Shown: positions 7,110 through 14,557, counted from the first letter of the stretch. The stretch is 23,420 nucleotides of DNA from JBAZTA01 sp964588175 (GCA_964588175.1 CAZPNW010000061.1:1-23420); one strand, 5' to 3'. The notes: generated by a model from the sequence alone, not told the origin. Numbers and translations are program-made.

Positions 7110-8774
7110 ATGCCCAAACGTACAGACATAAAAAAGATCATGATCATCGGCTCAGGCCCTATCGTTATCGGCCAGGCTTGCGAATTTGATTATTCCGGTA
7201 CTCAGGCCTGTAAAGTTCTGATGCAGGAAGGTTTTGAGGTTATTCTGGTAAATTCGAATCCTGCCACCATTATGACCGATCCGCAGATGGCAACGCGCAC
7301 TTATATTGAACCGCTTACACCTGAAATAGTCGCAAAGATCATTGCGAAAGAACGCCCCGACGCTTTGCTGCCTACTTTAGGCGGGCAAACGGCACTTAAT
7401 ATTACGGTAAAGCTGGCCGAGATGGGGGTATTGAACAAATATAAAGTTGAGACTATCGGGGCAAATATTAAAGCGATCAAGAAAGCTGAAGACAGGAAAT
7501 TGTTTAAAGAGGCAATGCAAAAAATCGGGCTTGACCTGCCTCGCAGCGACCGTGCGTATACGTTGCCTGAAGCCTGTCAGGTAGTCGAAACAATAGGTTT
7601 TCCCGTTATTATCCGTCCGAGTTTTACCCTGGGAGGCACGGGGGGGAGTGTTGCCTACAATATTGAAGAATTCCGGGAATTAGCAAAACATGGCTTAGAA
7701 GCCAGTATGATCAGTGAGATCCTGATTGAAGAATCAGTTGTTGGCTGGAAAGAATTTGAATTAGAAGTAATGAGGGACCTCCATGATAATGTGGTGATCA
7801 TCTGTTCAATAGAGAATTTTGACCCGATGGGAGTGCATACGGGAGACAGTATTACGGTGGCTCCCGCGCAGACCTTGACGGATAAAGAATACCAAAAAAT
7901 GCGCGATGCCTCTATTGCTTGTATCAGAGAGATAGGGGTAGAAACAGGCGGTTCAAATATTCAGTTCGGTGTTCATCCTCAGACAGGGAGAATGGTTGTT
8001 ATTGAGATGAATCCCCGGGTTTCCCGCAGTTCCGCGCTGGCTTCAAAGGCAACCGGTTTTCCCATTGCCAAGATCGCCGCTAAACTTGCGGTAGGATATA
8101 CCCTCGATGAGATCTCTAATGATATAACAAGAGAAACCCCTGCTTGTTTTGAGCCTTCGATCGATTATTGCGTGGTGAAGATCCCCCGTTTTACTTTTGA
8201 GAAATTCCCTTCCGCTGATCCGGTATTAACAGTATCCATGAAATCAGTCGGCGAAGCAATGGCTATCGGCAGGACATTTAAAGAATCGTTGCAGAAAGGA
8301 TTACGGTCGCTTGAGATCAAGAAATCCGGCCTGGAGAGTATTTTATTTAAGGACTCACTCGAAGATCTTAAGGCGGAGCAGGTGGTCCTGGATACGATCT
8401 ATCAGAAGCTCCGGGTGCCTAATGCCGAGCGGATCTTTTATATCGGAGATGCCCTGCGCGCCGGTATAGATATTGAAAAGATCTATGAACTGACGTTTGT
8501 CGACCGCTGGTTCCTGTATAACCTTAAGGAGATCATCGATCTGGAGCGAAGGATCGTTGCTGCCGGAAAAAGCCTCTCCCGGGAATTGTTGTTGACGGCT
8601 AAGCAGTATGGTTTTAGCGATAAACAATTAGCGGCATTGGTGCATCAAAAAGAAGAGGAGATCTATGCACTTCGCAAAACATTGGGCATTGAACCTGCTT
8701 TTAAATTAGTAGATACCTGCGCGGCTGAATTTCAAGCATATACCCCTTATTTCTATTCATCATACGATACATAA
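7110..8774 (+). CDS. carB: Carbamoyl-phosphate synthase large chain, N-terminal half only
   Basis: 554 residues, whereas fused CarB is about 1070. It covers the N-terminal pre-ATP-grasp domain (IGSGPIVIGQACEFDYSG), the first ATP-grasp (IIRPSFTLGGTGG near 167-179; E299 and N301 in IEMNPRVSRSSAL) and the oligomerisation domain. It ends cleanly at YFYSSYDT, the boundary before the second ATP-grasp. This half phosphorylates bicarbonate to carboxyphosphate and makes carbamate. The carbamate-phosphorylating half and the allosteric domain are missing, and nothing like them follows: a promoter and DUF1846 come next. A natural split into carB1 and carB2, as known from some archaea and Aquifex, is more likely than a broken gene because the end coincides with the domain boundary. 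No Shine-Dalgarno is visible. Confidence 0.93.
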   Translation: MPKRTDIKKIMIIGSGPIVIGQACEFDYSGTQACKVLMQEGFEVILVNSNPATIMTDPQMATRTYIEPLTPEIVAKIIAKERPDALLPTLGGQTALNITVKLAEMGVLNKYKVETIGANIKAIKKAEDRKLFKEAMQKIGLDLPRSDRAYTLPEACQVVETIGFPVIIRPSFTLGGTGGSVAYNIEEFRELAKHGLEASMISEILIEESVVGWKEFELEVMRDLHDNVVIICSIENFDPMGVHTGDSITVAPAQTLTDKEYQKMRDASIACIREIGVETGGSNIQFGVHPQTGRMVVIEMNPRVSRSSALASKATGFPIAKIAAKLAVGYTLDEISNDITRETPACFEPSIDYCVVKIPRFTFEKFPSADPVLTVSMKSVGEAMAIGRTFKESLQKGLRSLEIKKSGLESILFKDSLEDLKAEQVVLDTIYQKLRVPNAERIFYIGDALRAGIDIEKIYELTFVDRWFLYNLKEIIDLERRIVAAGKSLSRELLLTAKQYGFSDKQLAALVHQKEEEIYALRKTLGIEPAFKLVDTCAAEFQAYTPYFYSSYDT

Positions 8775-8800
8775 GAGAAGAAGTTGTTCGCGTCTAATTG

Positions 8801-8829
8801 TTTACAAACTGTTTTTTTTATATTATAAT
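8801..8829 (+). promoter_or_regulatory. Sigma70-type promoter of the DUF1846 gene
   Basis: TTTACA at 8801-8806, a 17 bp spacer, and TATAAT at 8824-8829. The predicted start is near 8836, giving a leader of about 24 nt with AGGAAA before the ATG at 8860. It separates this gene from the car operon. Confidence 0.82.
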
Positions 8830-8859
8830 GCCTAATAATTAAGCAGGAAATGATGAAAA

Positions 8860-10386
8860 ATGAAGCAAAAAATAGGTTTTGATAACGAAAAATACCTTAC
8901 TGAACAAACTGCCGCCATCCTGGACCGGGTGAAGAAGTTTGATAATAAACTTTACCTGGAGTTCGGCGGCAAGCTTTGTTTTGATTACCACGCCGCGCGG
9001 ATCTTACCCGGTTATGACCCGAATGTCAAGATAAGGCTTTTGCAGAAGCTCAAGGACAAGATCGACATTGTCCTTTGTATTTATGCCGGAGATATTGAGC
9101 GGGGGCGCGTGCGCGGTGATTTCGGGATCACGTATGATTCTGCTACCCTGAAATTGATCGATGATCTCAGAAAGTGGGGATTGGATATCCTTTCTGTTGT
9201 TATTACCCGTTTTAATAATCAATCTTCCGCGGTGATCTTTAAGAATAAGCTGGAACGAAGAGGTGTTAAGGTTTACCTGCATTATCCTATCGAGGGGTAT
9301 CCTGCCACTATGGACCTGGTTGTCAGTGACGACGGCTTTGGAAAGAATGAATATATAGAAAGTAACAAGCCGATCGTTGTTATCACCGGGCCCGGGCCGA
9401 ACAGCGGGAAGCTTTCAACCTGCCTTTCGCAGTTATACCATGAGCATAAACAGGGTATTAATGCGGGGTATGCGAAATTTGAAACTTTCCCTATCTGGAA
9501 TATTCCTTTAAAACATCCGGTTAATGTCGCGTATGAAGCAGCGACTGCGGATATCCAGGATTTTAATCTGGTTGATCCGTTCCACTTAAGCGCGTATAAG
9601 GAAACGGCGATTAATTATAACCGTGATGTCGAGAGCTTCCCTATTTTAAAGTTGATGTTAGGTAAAATATTCAAAAAAGCGAATTCAATGCCGATGTACC
9701 AGTCTCCCACCGATATGGGGGTCAACCGCGCCGGTTTTGGCATCGTCAATGATGCGCTTGTGCAGGGAGCGGCAAAACAGGAGCTGGTCAGGAGGTATTT
9801 CAGGTATAATACTGAGTACTTGCTGGGCATAGAAAAAAAAGCGACGGTTGAGCGTGTTATGATCTTAATGGAAGAATTAGGGGTTAAGATCAGTGATCGC
9901 GCTGTTGTTGAAGTCGCCCGGAAAACAGCTGAAACGATAGAAGCGCTTGGTAAAGGGCATGCGGGCATCTATTGCGGGGTCGCCCTTGAGCTGGCGGATG
10001 GAAGGATCATTACCGGGCGTAATTCAGCGCTGATGCATGCGGCTTCCAGCGTTGTGCTGAACGCGTTAAAAGTGTTGGCAAAGATCCCGGATGAGATCTT
10101 ACTGCTTTCTCCCCATATCATTAAACAGATATCGCGGCTGAAAGAAGGGATTCTAAACGCAGAATCTGAAAGTTTGGATCTGGAAGAAACCCTGATCGCG
10201 CTTTCTATAAGCGCTGCGACCAACCATACCGCGGAATTAGCTATGGAGAAATTAACGGCTTTAAAAGGGTGTGAAGTCCATATGACGCACATGCCTACTC
10301 CCGGAGATGATGTCGGTTTAAAACGCCTGGGCGTCAATCTTACTACAGACGGTAAATTCTCTTCCCGTAATTTGTTCGTAACGTAG
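8860..10386 (+). CDS. DUF1846 family protein (UPF0371)
   Basis: 508 residues, the full family length, beginning with the characteristic KIGFDNEKYLTEQT. Family hallmarks include YLEFGGKL, a DIVLCIYAGDIERGR segment, and the nucleotide-binding-like loop GPGPNSGKLSTCLSQL at 177-192. Downstream is a conserved stretch with NYNRDVE and SPTDMGVNRAG. Structures exist for family members, but no biochemical role is settled that I can rely on; an ATP-binding or transfer activity is suggested only by the loop. The protein is cytoplasmic by composition. It has its own promoter at 8801-8829 and is followed by 284 bp of repeats, so it looks monocistronic. Confidence 0.92.
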   Translation: MKQKIGFDNEKYLTEQTAAILDRVKKFDNKLYLEFGGKLCFDYHAARILPGYDPNVKIRLLQKLKDKIDIVLCIYAGDIERGRVRGDFGITYDSATLKLIDDLRKWGLDILSVVITRFNNQSSAVIFKNKLERRGVKVYLHYPIEGYPATMDLVVSDDGFGKNEYIESNKPIVVITGPGPNSGKLSTCLSQLYHEHKQGINAGYAKFETFPIWNIPLKHPVNVAYEAATADIQDFNLVDPFHLSAYKETAINYNRDVESFPILKLMLGKIFKKANSMPMYQSPTDMGVNRAGFGIVNDALVQGAAKQELVRRYFRYNTEYLLGIEKKATVERVMILMEELGVKISDRAVVEVARKTAETIEALGKGHAGIYCGVALELADGRIITGRNSALMHAASSVVLNALKVLAKIPDEILLLSPHIIKQISRLKEGILNAESESLDLEETLIALSISAATNHTAELAMEKLTALKGCEVHMTHMPTPGDDVGLKRLGVNLTTDGKFSSRNLFVT

Positions 10387-10398
10387 GGTATTCTTTTG

Positions 10399-10462
10399 CC
10401 TTTGAATGAGCCATGCCTCTGGCGTTTATGGCTCATTCAACCCCGAGCTCCGTCGAGGGGTT
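10399..10462 (+). repeat. Dispersed three-hairpin repeat, copy B1 (middle hairpin missing)
   Basis: A perfect 13 bp stem pairs TTGAATGAGCCAT (10402-10414) with ATGGCTCATTCAA (10428-10440), with an inner GCC/GGC pair. The CCCCGAG...GAGGGG hairpin follows (10441-10460). Compared with copy A it lacks the CTAATTTTTGC hairpin. It begins 12 bp after the DUF1846 stop. Confidence 0.88.
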
Positions 10463-10476
10463 ACCTCTTCCTTGCT

Positions 10477-10552
10477 TTGAGCCATGCCTCTGGCGTTTAT
10501 GGCTTACTAATCTTCGCTTTTCAAAAATAGCCCCGAGTTTGTCGAAGGGTAC
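10477..10552 (+). repeat. Dispersed three-hairpin repeat, copy B2
   Basis: GAGCCAT (10479-10485) pairs with ATGGCTT (10499-10505). A degenerate middle hairpin and a CCCCGAGTTTGTCGAAGGG hairpin follow. It aligns end to end with the reverse complement of copy A and is in direct orientation with B1. Confidence 0.85.
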
Positions 10553-10597
10553 TTTTAATCTCTTTCTTCTTTTATTTGCCTATTGATTAAAAATGAG

Positions 10598-10626
10598 TTG
10601 CGTAAGGCGATGATTTTTATTACAAT
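10598..10626 (+). promoter_or_regulatory. Sigma70-type promoter of the small cysteine protein gene
   Basis: TTGCGT at 10598-10603, a 17 bp spacer, and TACAAT at 10621-10626. The predicted start is near 10633. It lies just after the repeat cluster that otherwise fills 10387-10560. Confidence 0.65.
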
Positions 10627-10670
10627 AAAACAATAGGGAGCGGTGTTCTTTATAAAACAAGGAGATATGC

Positions 10671-10886
10671 ATGCCTAATTATGAGATTGTCAGTGAATTT
10701 TGTAATTTAAAAAAGAAAAAAGTGGTCATGCCGGCTACTTATGTTGAGGAATCTTTGGGGACAAAAAAGTTACTGCGGCATATTGAAGATTGTATGAGTA
10801 AGGATGTTTCGTGTAAACAGCTTGATTGTAAGTATGATAATGGCAGTAAGGATCCTTTAAATCATGATGCGGCAAAGAAAACATAA
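10671..10886 (+). CDS. Small cysteine-containing hypothetical protein
   Basis: 71 residues, with a strong Shine-Dalgarno AAGGAG at 10659-10664 and a promoter upstream, so I take it as real. It has four cysteines at about 11, 42, 48 and 53 (FCNLKK, DCMSKDVSCKQLDC) and many lysines. The spacing could bind a metal ion such as zinc or an iron centre, but it does not match a rubredoxin or a classical zinc ribbon that I can name. No signal peptide or membrane segment is visible. The next gene (beta-CASP nuclease) starts 81 bp later and may share the transcript. Function unknown. Confidence 0.7.
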   Translation: MPNYEIVSEFCNLKKKKVVMPATYVEESLGTKKLLRHIEDCMSKDVSCKQLDCKYDNGSKDPLNHDAAKKT

Positions 10887-10967
10887 ATGCGTGCCTCTAT
10901 TCCGAGCGAGGGTGAATGGTTGGTTAAACGCTTAAAATAATAATCTATCTCTTCAGAAAGTGTTGAT

Positions 10968-12362
10968 ATGCCGGTTAAAGTTAAGTTTCTAGGCGGTGTC
11001 AGGACCGTGACTGGCTCGACACACCTTATCTCTACCGATACATCGCAGGTCTTGATCGATTGCGGCCTTTTCCATGGCCATCGCGATGAAGCCTACCAGA
11101 TCAATACGACGTTTAATTATAATCCGAGAAAGATCAAAGCCTTGGTTTTGTCTCATGCGCATATTGACCATTGCGGGAATATCCCTCATTTGATCCATGC
11201 GGGGTTACGAGGCAAGATCTTTTCTACCCGCGCAACAAAAGATTTGGCGCAACTGATGTTGATGGATTCCGGCAAGATCCAGGAAGAGGATACCCGTTAC
11301 CTCAATAAGATCAATAGAAGATTGGGGCTGGCGCAGCGTATGCCGTTATATACGCGTAAAGAGGCAGAGAGAGCCATTAAACGCTTTCATAGTCTTGCGT
11401 ATCGTAAAGAGTTTCGGATCGCCAAAGACATTTCCCTAAGTTTATATGATGCGGGGCATATTTTAGGATCGGCGATCGTTGTGTTGGATATCAAGGCAGC
11501 TTCTCGGTATATCCGTTTGGGGTACGCGGTTGACCTGGGCAGAAAAAATCTTCCGTTACTCAATGACCCCGATGTGCCGCGGAGGCTTGATTACCTGATT
11601 TTAGAGAGCACGTATGGAGGAAGGTTCCACGCGCCGATCGAGGAAGCAAAAGCAAAATTAAAAGATGTGATTAACCGTACCATAAGCAGGAAGGGGAAGA
11701 TCCTTATCCCCTCATTTTCTTTAGAGCGCGCGCAGGAAGTTATTTCCATACTTGATGAACTTATCAAAGAAAAAAGTATCCCTTCGATCCCTGTCTATGT
11801 TGACAGTCCGTTAGCAATAGATATTACCGAAGTTTTTTGTCAAAACCTTGATTATTTTGACGCAGCAACACGCCGTGCCATAAAACAAGGGAATAATCCC
11901 TTTGATTCCCTGAACATAAACTATATACGCGCCCAGAATGATTCTAAGAGCCTGAACAATGATAAACGGCCTATGATCATTATTGCCGGCAGCGGCATGT
12001 GCGAGTCAGGGAGGATCCTGCATCATCTTAAGAATAATATAGAAGATTCCCGGAATACTGTTTTAATAGTAGGGTATATGGCAAAAGATACGCTGGGCAA
12101 AAGGATCGTTGATAAGCTTCCCTTTGTGAAGATATTCGGTATTGAATATGAGTTAAACGCTGAGGTTGCGGTTATCAATGCTTTTTCCGGACATGCCGAT
12201 CAAAACGAGTTATTGGATTTTATTGCTCAAGCTCTTCCTTTGAAGCGTATCTTCTTGGTGCATGGGGATATGGAACAAACGCAGCTGCTTTATGACGTTT
12301 TGAAGCAAAAAGGCTTAAACGCGTATATCCCTTTTAAGAACGAAGAAATCTTGCTTGATTAA
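10968..12362 (+). CDS. Beta-CASP metallo-beta-lactamase-fold ribonuclease
   Basis: 464 residues, matching bacterial CPSF-like/TTHA0252-type RNA-processing nucleases. Metal motifs are H63-x-H65-x-D67-H68 (SHAHIDHCG), H164 (DAGHILGSA), D189 (AVDLGR) and H432 (LVHGD). Beta-CASP motifs are E213 (LESTYGG), SGMCESGRILHHL near 342-354, and H409 (FSGHAD). All catalytic residues are present. The family cleaves single-stranded RNA, often with 5' exonuclease activity too. No KH or signal domain is added. The RBS is weak (GAAAG). A palindromic region with a new promoter follows, so the L27-like gene is probably a separate unit. Confidence 0.93.
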   Translation: MPVKVKFLGGVRTVTGSTHLISTDTSQVLIDCGLFHGHRDEAYQINTTFNYNPRKIKALVLSHAHIDHCGNIPHLIHAGLRGKIFSTRATKDLAQLMLMDSGKIQEEDTRYLNKINRRLGLAQRMPLYTRKEAERAIKRFHSLAYRKEFRIAKDISLSLYDAGHILGSAIVVLDIKAASRYIRLGYAVDLGRKNLPLLNDPDVPRRLDYLILESTYGGRFHAPIEEAKAKLKDVINRTISRKGKILIPSFSLERAQEVISILDELIKEKSIPSIPVYVDSPLAIDITEVFCQNLDYFDAATRRAIKQGNNPFDSLNINYIRAQNDSKSLNNDKRPMIIIAGSGMCESGRILHHLKNNIEDSRNTVLIVGYMAKDTLGKRIVDKLPFVKIFGIEYELNAEVAVINAFSGHADQNELLDFIAQALPLKRIFLVHGDMEQTQLLYDVLKQKGLNAYIPFKNEEILLD

Positions 12363-12396
12363 CGATTATATGTTATATTTGCATACTAAGGTTTAA

Positions 12397-12447
12397 AAGT
12401 CACAGGTACTTTGAAATCTGATACCTGAGACTTGTGACCTGTGACTT
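12397..12447. repeat. Nested palindrome between the nuclease and L27-like genes
   Basis: AAGTCACAGGT (12397-12407) is a perfect inverted repeat of ACCTGTGACTT (12437-12447). An alternative inner hairpin, TCACAGGTA with TACCTGAGA, has one mismatch, so two exclusive folds are possible. A CTTGTGAC word repeats at the right end and runs into the -35 of the next promoter. Confidence 0.82.
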
Positions 12448-12473
12448 GTGACAAGTTTATAGTATCCTATAAT
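12446..12473 (+). promoter_or_regulatory. Sigma70-type promoter of the L27-like gene
   Basis: TTGTGA at 12446-12451, a 16 bp spacer, and TATAAT at 12468-12473. The predicted start is near 12480, leaving only about 15 nt, which contain AAGGAGG. The -35 starts within the last bases of the preceding palindrome, so the repeat may supply part of this promoter. Confidence 0.7.
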
Positions 12474-12494
12474 AATACTAAGGAGGAACCAATA

Positions 12495-12728
12495 ATGGCA
12501 GGAGGAAAATCAACACCAAAGAAAGATAAGGCGGTAAAAATCTCGGGAGGCCAATTAGTTAAGACCGGTCAGATCCTTTGCAGGGGTTTTAATCAGTATA
12601 AGCCGGGGAAAAACGTTGAAGGGATCAATAATCTGCGTGCTGCTTGTTCGGGTACTATCGCTTTTACGAAGAAAAAGACCAGCCACGGCCGGGTACGGAC
12701 ATTTATTAATATCTTGCCTCAAGAATAA
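12495..12728 (+). CDS. Ribosomal protein bL27-like small protein
   Basis: 77 residues, very basic. The start is ATG 12495 because AAGGAGG (12480-12486) precedes it by 8 nt and MAGGKSTPK resembles an L27 N-terminus; the in-frame ATG at 12441 lacks an RBS and lies inside the palindrome. The pattern GQLVKTGQILCRG, then YKPGKNV, then a C-terminal SGTIAFTKKK...RVRTFINI follows the bL27 barrel. It is divergent: the usual NGRDS(N/E)xKRLG(V/I)K segment is short and altered. There is no rplU (L21) upstream, unlike normal rplU-rpmA operons. It may be the only L27, relocated, or a paralogue with another role. In L27 the N-terminus reaches the peptidyl transferase centre, where this tail would matter. 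Confidence 0.75.
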   Translation: MAGGKSTPKKDKAVKISGGQLVKTGQILCRGFNQYKPGKNVEGINNLRAACSGTIAFTKKKTSHGRVRTFINILPQE

Positions 12729-12730
12729 GC

Positions 12731-13852
12731 ATGTCCGTTTGTTCCCAGGACACGATTCAAAAAAGAGCCAAGCTATATTCTAATTTAAAATATAGCTTGG
12801 CTCTTTTTGATACGTTATATCTTTTCGTATTGTTGTTTTTATTCCAGTTCCTTGGTTTATCGGTCCGCTTTTCTGAAGCCTTAATTAAAACCGGTATGCC
12901 TGAGTATCTGCTTTTACCTGTATATCTGGGTTTGGGCATAGCAGGCTACAGTGTATTGAATTTCCCTGTGCATTTTTATAATTCTTTTGTTTTAGAGCAC
13001 CGCTTCTGCCTTTCTACGCAAAAGATCCCCGATTGGCTTCTTGATGAATTTAAGGGGCATCTGGTTTCTTATTGTCTTGCTTTGATCTGTTTTGGGGCTT
13101 TTTATACTGTCCTGCGTCATTATCCCCGCAGCTGGTGGTTTATTATTTCTTTGTTTTGGGTATTTTTCAGCCTGGTTTTAGCAAGAGTTACGCCGGTACT
13201 CTTGATCCCGCTGTTCTTCAAATGCACCAAGATCTCTGATGAGGGGTTAAAAAACCGTATTACACAATTGGCAGATACTATGAAGATCAAGATACTGGAT
13301 GTTTTTGAGGTTAATTTCAGCACCAAGACGGTAAAAGCTAACGCTGCCCTTGTCGGTTTAGGCTCGACTAAACGGGTCATCCTTGCAGATACACTGCTGA
13401 ATAAATATTCTCAGGATGAGATCATGGTGATCATGGCACATGAGTTCGCGCATTTTCGTTTACGTCATTTTTTAAAATTGATCGCGCTGAGTTCCTGTGT
13501 GACGGCAATGTCATTCTATCTGATCTTTAAGACCAACGCCGAGGTTTTAGGCTTTTTTAACCTGGTTTCTTTAGGCGATATCGCGGCTTTGCCGGTTCTT
13601 GTTATTTATTTTATCCTCATCGGGATCATTGTGGCTCCGCTGCAGAATTTGATCAGCCGAAGGTTAGAAACTCAAGCGGATGTGATGGCTATCCGGGCTA
13701 CCGGTTTACAAGGCGCTTTTGTGAGCACGATGGAAAAACTGGCATCTCAAAACCTCGCTGACAGGTCGGTGCATCCGTTTATAAAAGCTTATTTCTTCGA
13801 CCATCCGCCTATTGACGAACGTATCGCCTTGGCGCGATCCCGTAAACCGTAA
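12731..13852 (+). CDS. M48-family CAAX/Ste24-type membrane metalloprotease
   Basis: 373 residues, starting 2 bp after the L27-like stop. Multiple hydrophobic segments lie at about 25-45, 55-80, 108-125, 135-160, 250-270 and 285-305, so it is an integral inner-membrane protein. The zinc site is H237-E-F-A-H241, with E313 in RRLETQAD as third ligand. NAALVGLGSTKRVILADTLL (204-223) matches the conserved Ste24 substrate-strand motif (NAxxxGxGxxKRIVLxDTLL). The family includes CAAX prenyl proteases, but bacteria usually lack prenylated CAAX proteins, so a role in membrane protein quality control is more likely (inference). A perfect 20 bp inverted repeat lies within codons 10-26. No RBS is visible; coupling to the L27-like gene is likely. 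Confidence 0.92.
   Translation: MSVCSQDTIQKRAKLYSNLKYSLALFDTLYLFVLLFLFQFLGLSVRFSEALIKTGMPEYLLLPVYLGLGIAGYSVLNFPVHFYNSFVLEHRFCLSTQKIPDWLLDEFKGHLVSYCLALICFGAFYTVLRHYPRSWWFIISLFWVFFSLVLARVTPVLLIPLFFKCTKISDEGLKNRITQLADTMKIKILDVFEVNFSTKTVKANAALVGLGSTKRVILADTLLNKYSQDEIMVIMAHEFAHFRLRHFLKLIALSSCVTAMSFYLIFKTNAEVLGFFNLVSLGDIAALPVLVIYFILIGIIVAPLQNLISRRLETQADVMAIRATGLQGAFVSTMEKLASQNLADRSVHPFIKAYFFDHPPIDERIALARSRKP
12760..12808. terminator. Perfect 20 bp inverted repeat, terminator-like, inside the Ste24 coding start
   Basis: The left arm 12760-12779 (AAAAAGAGCCAAGC...) is exactly complementary to the right arm 12789-12808 (...GCTTGGCTCTTTTT), with a 9 nt loop. The A-run on the left and T-run on the right give the form of a bidirectional intrinsic terminator, 32 bp after the L27-like stop. 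It is nonetheless in frame and encodes RAKLYSNLKYSLALF, which fits the family's N-terminus. Confidence 0.85.
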
Positions 13853-13853
13853 T

Positions 13854-13907
13854 CCCCCGCACATTCTTGTGTGCGGCTATCGTAACCGCAAGGGCATAGC
13901 CAGGGGG
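13854..13907. repeat. Three-way-junction palindromic element after the Ste24 gene
   Basis: The outer CCCCC (13854-13858) can pair with GGGGG (13903-13907). Inside are CGCACA (13858-13863) with TGTGCG (13870-13875) and GGCTAT (13875-13880) with ATAGCC (13896-13901); the pairs overlap by a base or two and compete. It starts one base after the stop codon. It is not a tRNA (no acceptor, T or anticodon features). Confidence 0.68.
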
Positions 13908-13940
13908 CGTTCGCAATGCAGATAAATAGTAATTTTATTA

Positions 13941-13969
13941 TTGAAGCGGCAACTTTTTAGCGGTAAAAT
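13941..13969 (+). promoter_or_regulatory. Sigma70-type promoter of the cyclophilin gene
   Basis: TTGAAG at 13941-13946, a 17 bp spacer, and TAAAAT at 13964-13969. The start near 13976 leaves a leader of about 18 nt with a strong AAAGGAGG before the ATG at 13994. Confidence 0.8.
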
Positions 13970-13993
13970 AAGTTTAGGAAAAAGGAGGGCGTT

Positions 13994-14545
13994 ATGCGCA
14001 AAGTAGGCGTTATTATAATTAACATTTTATTAATGGTACTGTCGATAAGGGGAGGAAGCGCCATGGCTCAAAAAGATCCGATTGTTGTTTTGGAGACGAA
14101 TCAGGGGAATATAGAACTGAAATTGTTCCCTTCAGTAGCCCCTAAGGCTGTGGAGAATTTTATTGGGTTGATTGAAAAAGGATATTATAAGGGTATTATT
14201 TTTCATCGGGTGATCAAGGATTTCATGATCCAGGGGGGAGATCCTACCGGTACCGGCAGCGGGGGAGACTCGCTTTGGGGAGAACCTTTTGAGGATGAAT
14301 TCTCCAGCGCTGTCAAATTTGATAAACCGGGTATTCTGGCTATGGCTAACGCCGGCCCGCATACCAACGGGAGCCAATTCTTTATTACTACGAAACCTAC
14401 GCCCTGGTTAAATATGAAGCATACTATTTTCGGCGAGGTTGTCTCAGGTTATGATGTCGTCGGGAAAATAGAGAATTCACCGACGGGGAGTTTTGATAAG
14501 CCGCAGGCAGATCAGAAGATCGTGAATGCCTACGTGAAGAAATAA
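13994..14545 (+). CDS. Exported cyclophilin-type peptidyl-prolyl isomerase
   Basis: 183 residues. Residues 1-25 form a signal peptide (MRK, a hydrophobic core, then SAMAQ), so the enzyme acts in the periplasm. The cyclophilin fold follows: catalytic R72 in FHRV, DFMIQGGDPTGTG near 76-88, then NGSQFFIT (125-132) with Q128 and F130, and W138 and H143. It catalyses cis-trans isomerisation of Xaa-Pro bonds in exported proteins. All key positions are present, and the length after cleavage (about 158) is normal for a single-domain PpiA-like enzyme. It has its own promoter and Shine-Dalgarno. A repeat-rich 119 bp gap separates it from the ACT gene. Confidence 0.95.
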   Translation: MRKVGVIIINILLMVLSIRGGSAMAQKDPIVVLETNQGNIELKLFPSVAPKAVENFIGLIEKGYYKGIIFHRVIKDFMIQGGDPTGTGSGGDSLWGEPFEDEFSSAVKFDKPGILAMANAGPHTNGSQFFITTKPTPWLNMKHTIFGEVVSGYDVVGKIENSPTGSFDKPQADQKIVNAYVKK

Positions 14546-14557
14546 CCGGTTGCGGCA

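Noticed and set aside
7110..8774. carB as a pseudogene or frameshifted full-length gene
   Set aside because: No CarB C-terminal sequence follows in any frame, and the stop coincides with the domain boundary; a natural split is simpler.
12441..12494. N-terminal extension of the L27-like protein
   Set aside because: It lies in the palindrome and promoter, has no RBS and does not match L27; the AAGGAGG-linked ATG at 12495 is far better.
12757..12939. Minus-strand ORF opposite the Ste24 start
   Set aside because: It mirrors the coding strand only because of the perfect palindrome; no RBS or family match.
13854..13907. tRNA-like fold
   Set aside because: No anticodon arm, T-loop GTTCRA sequence or 7 bp acceptor stem.
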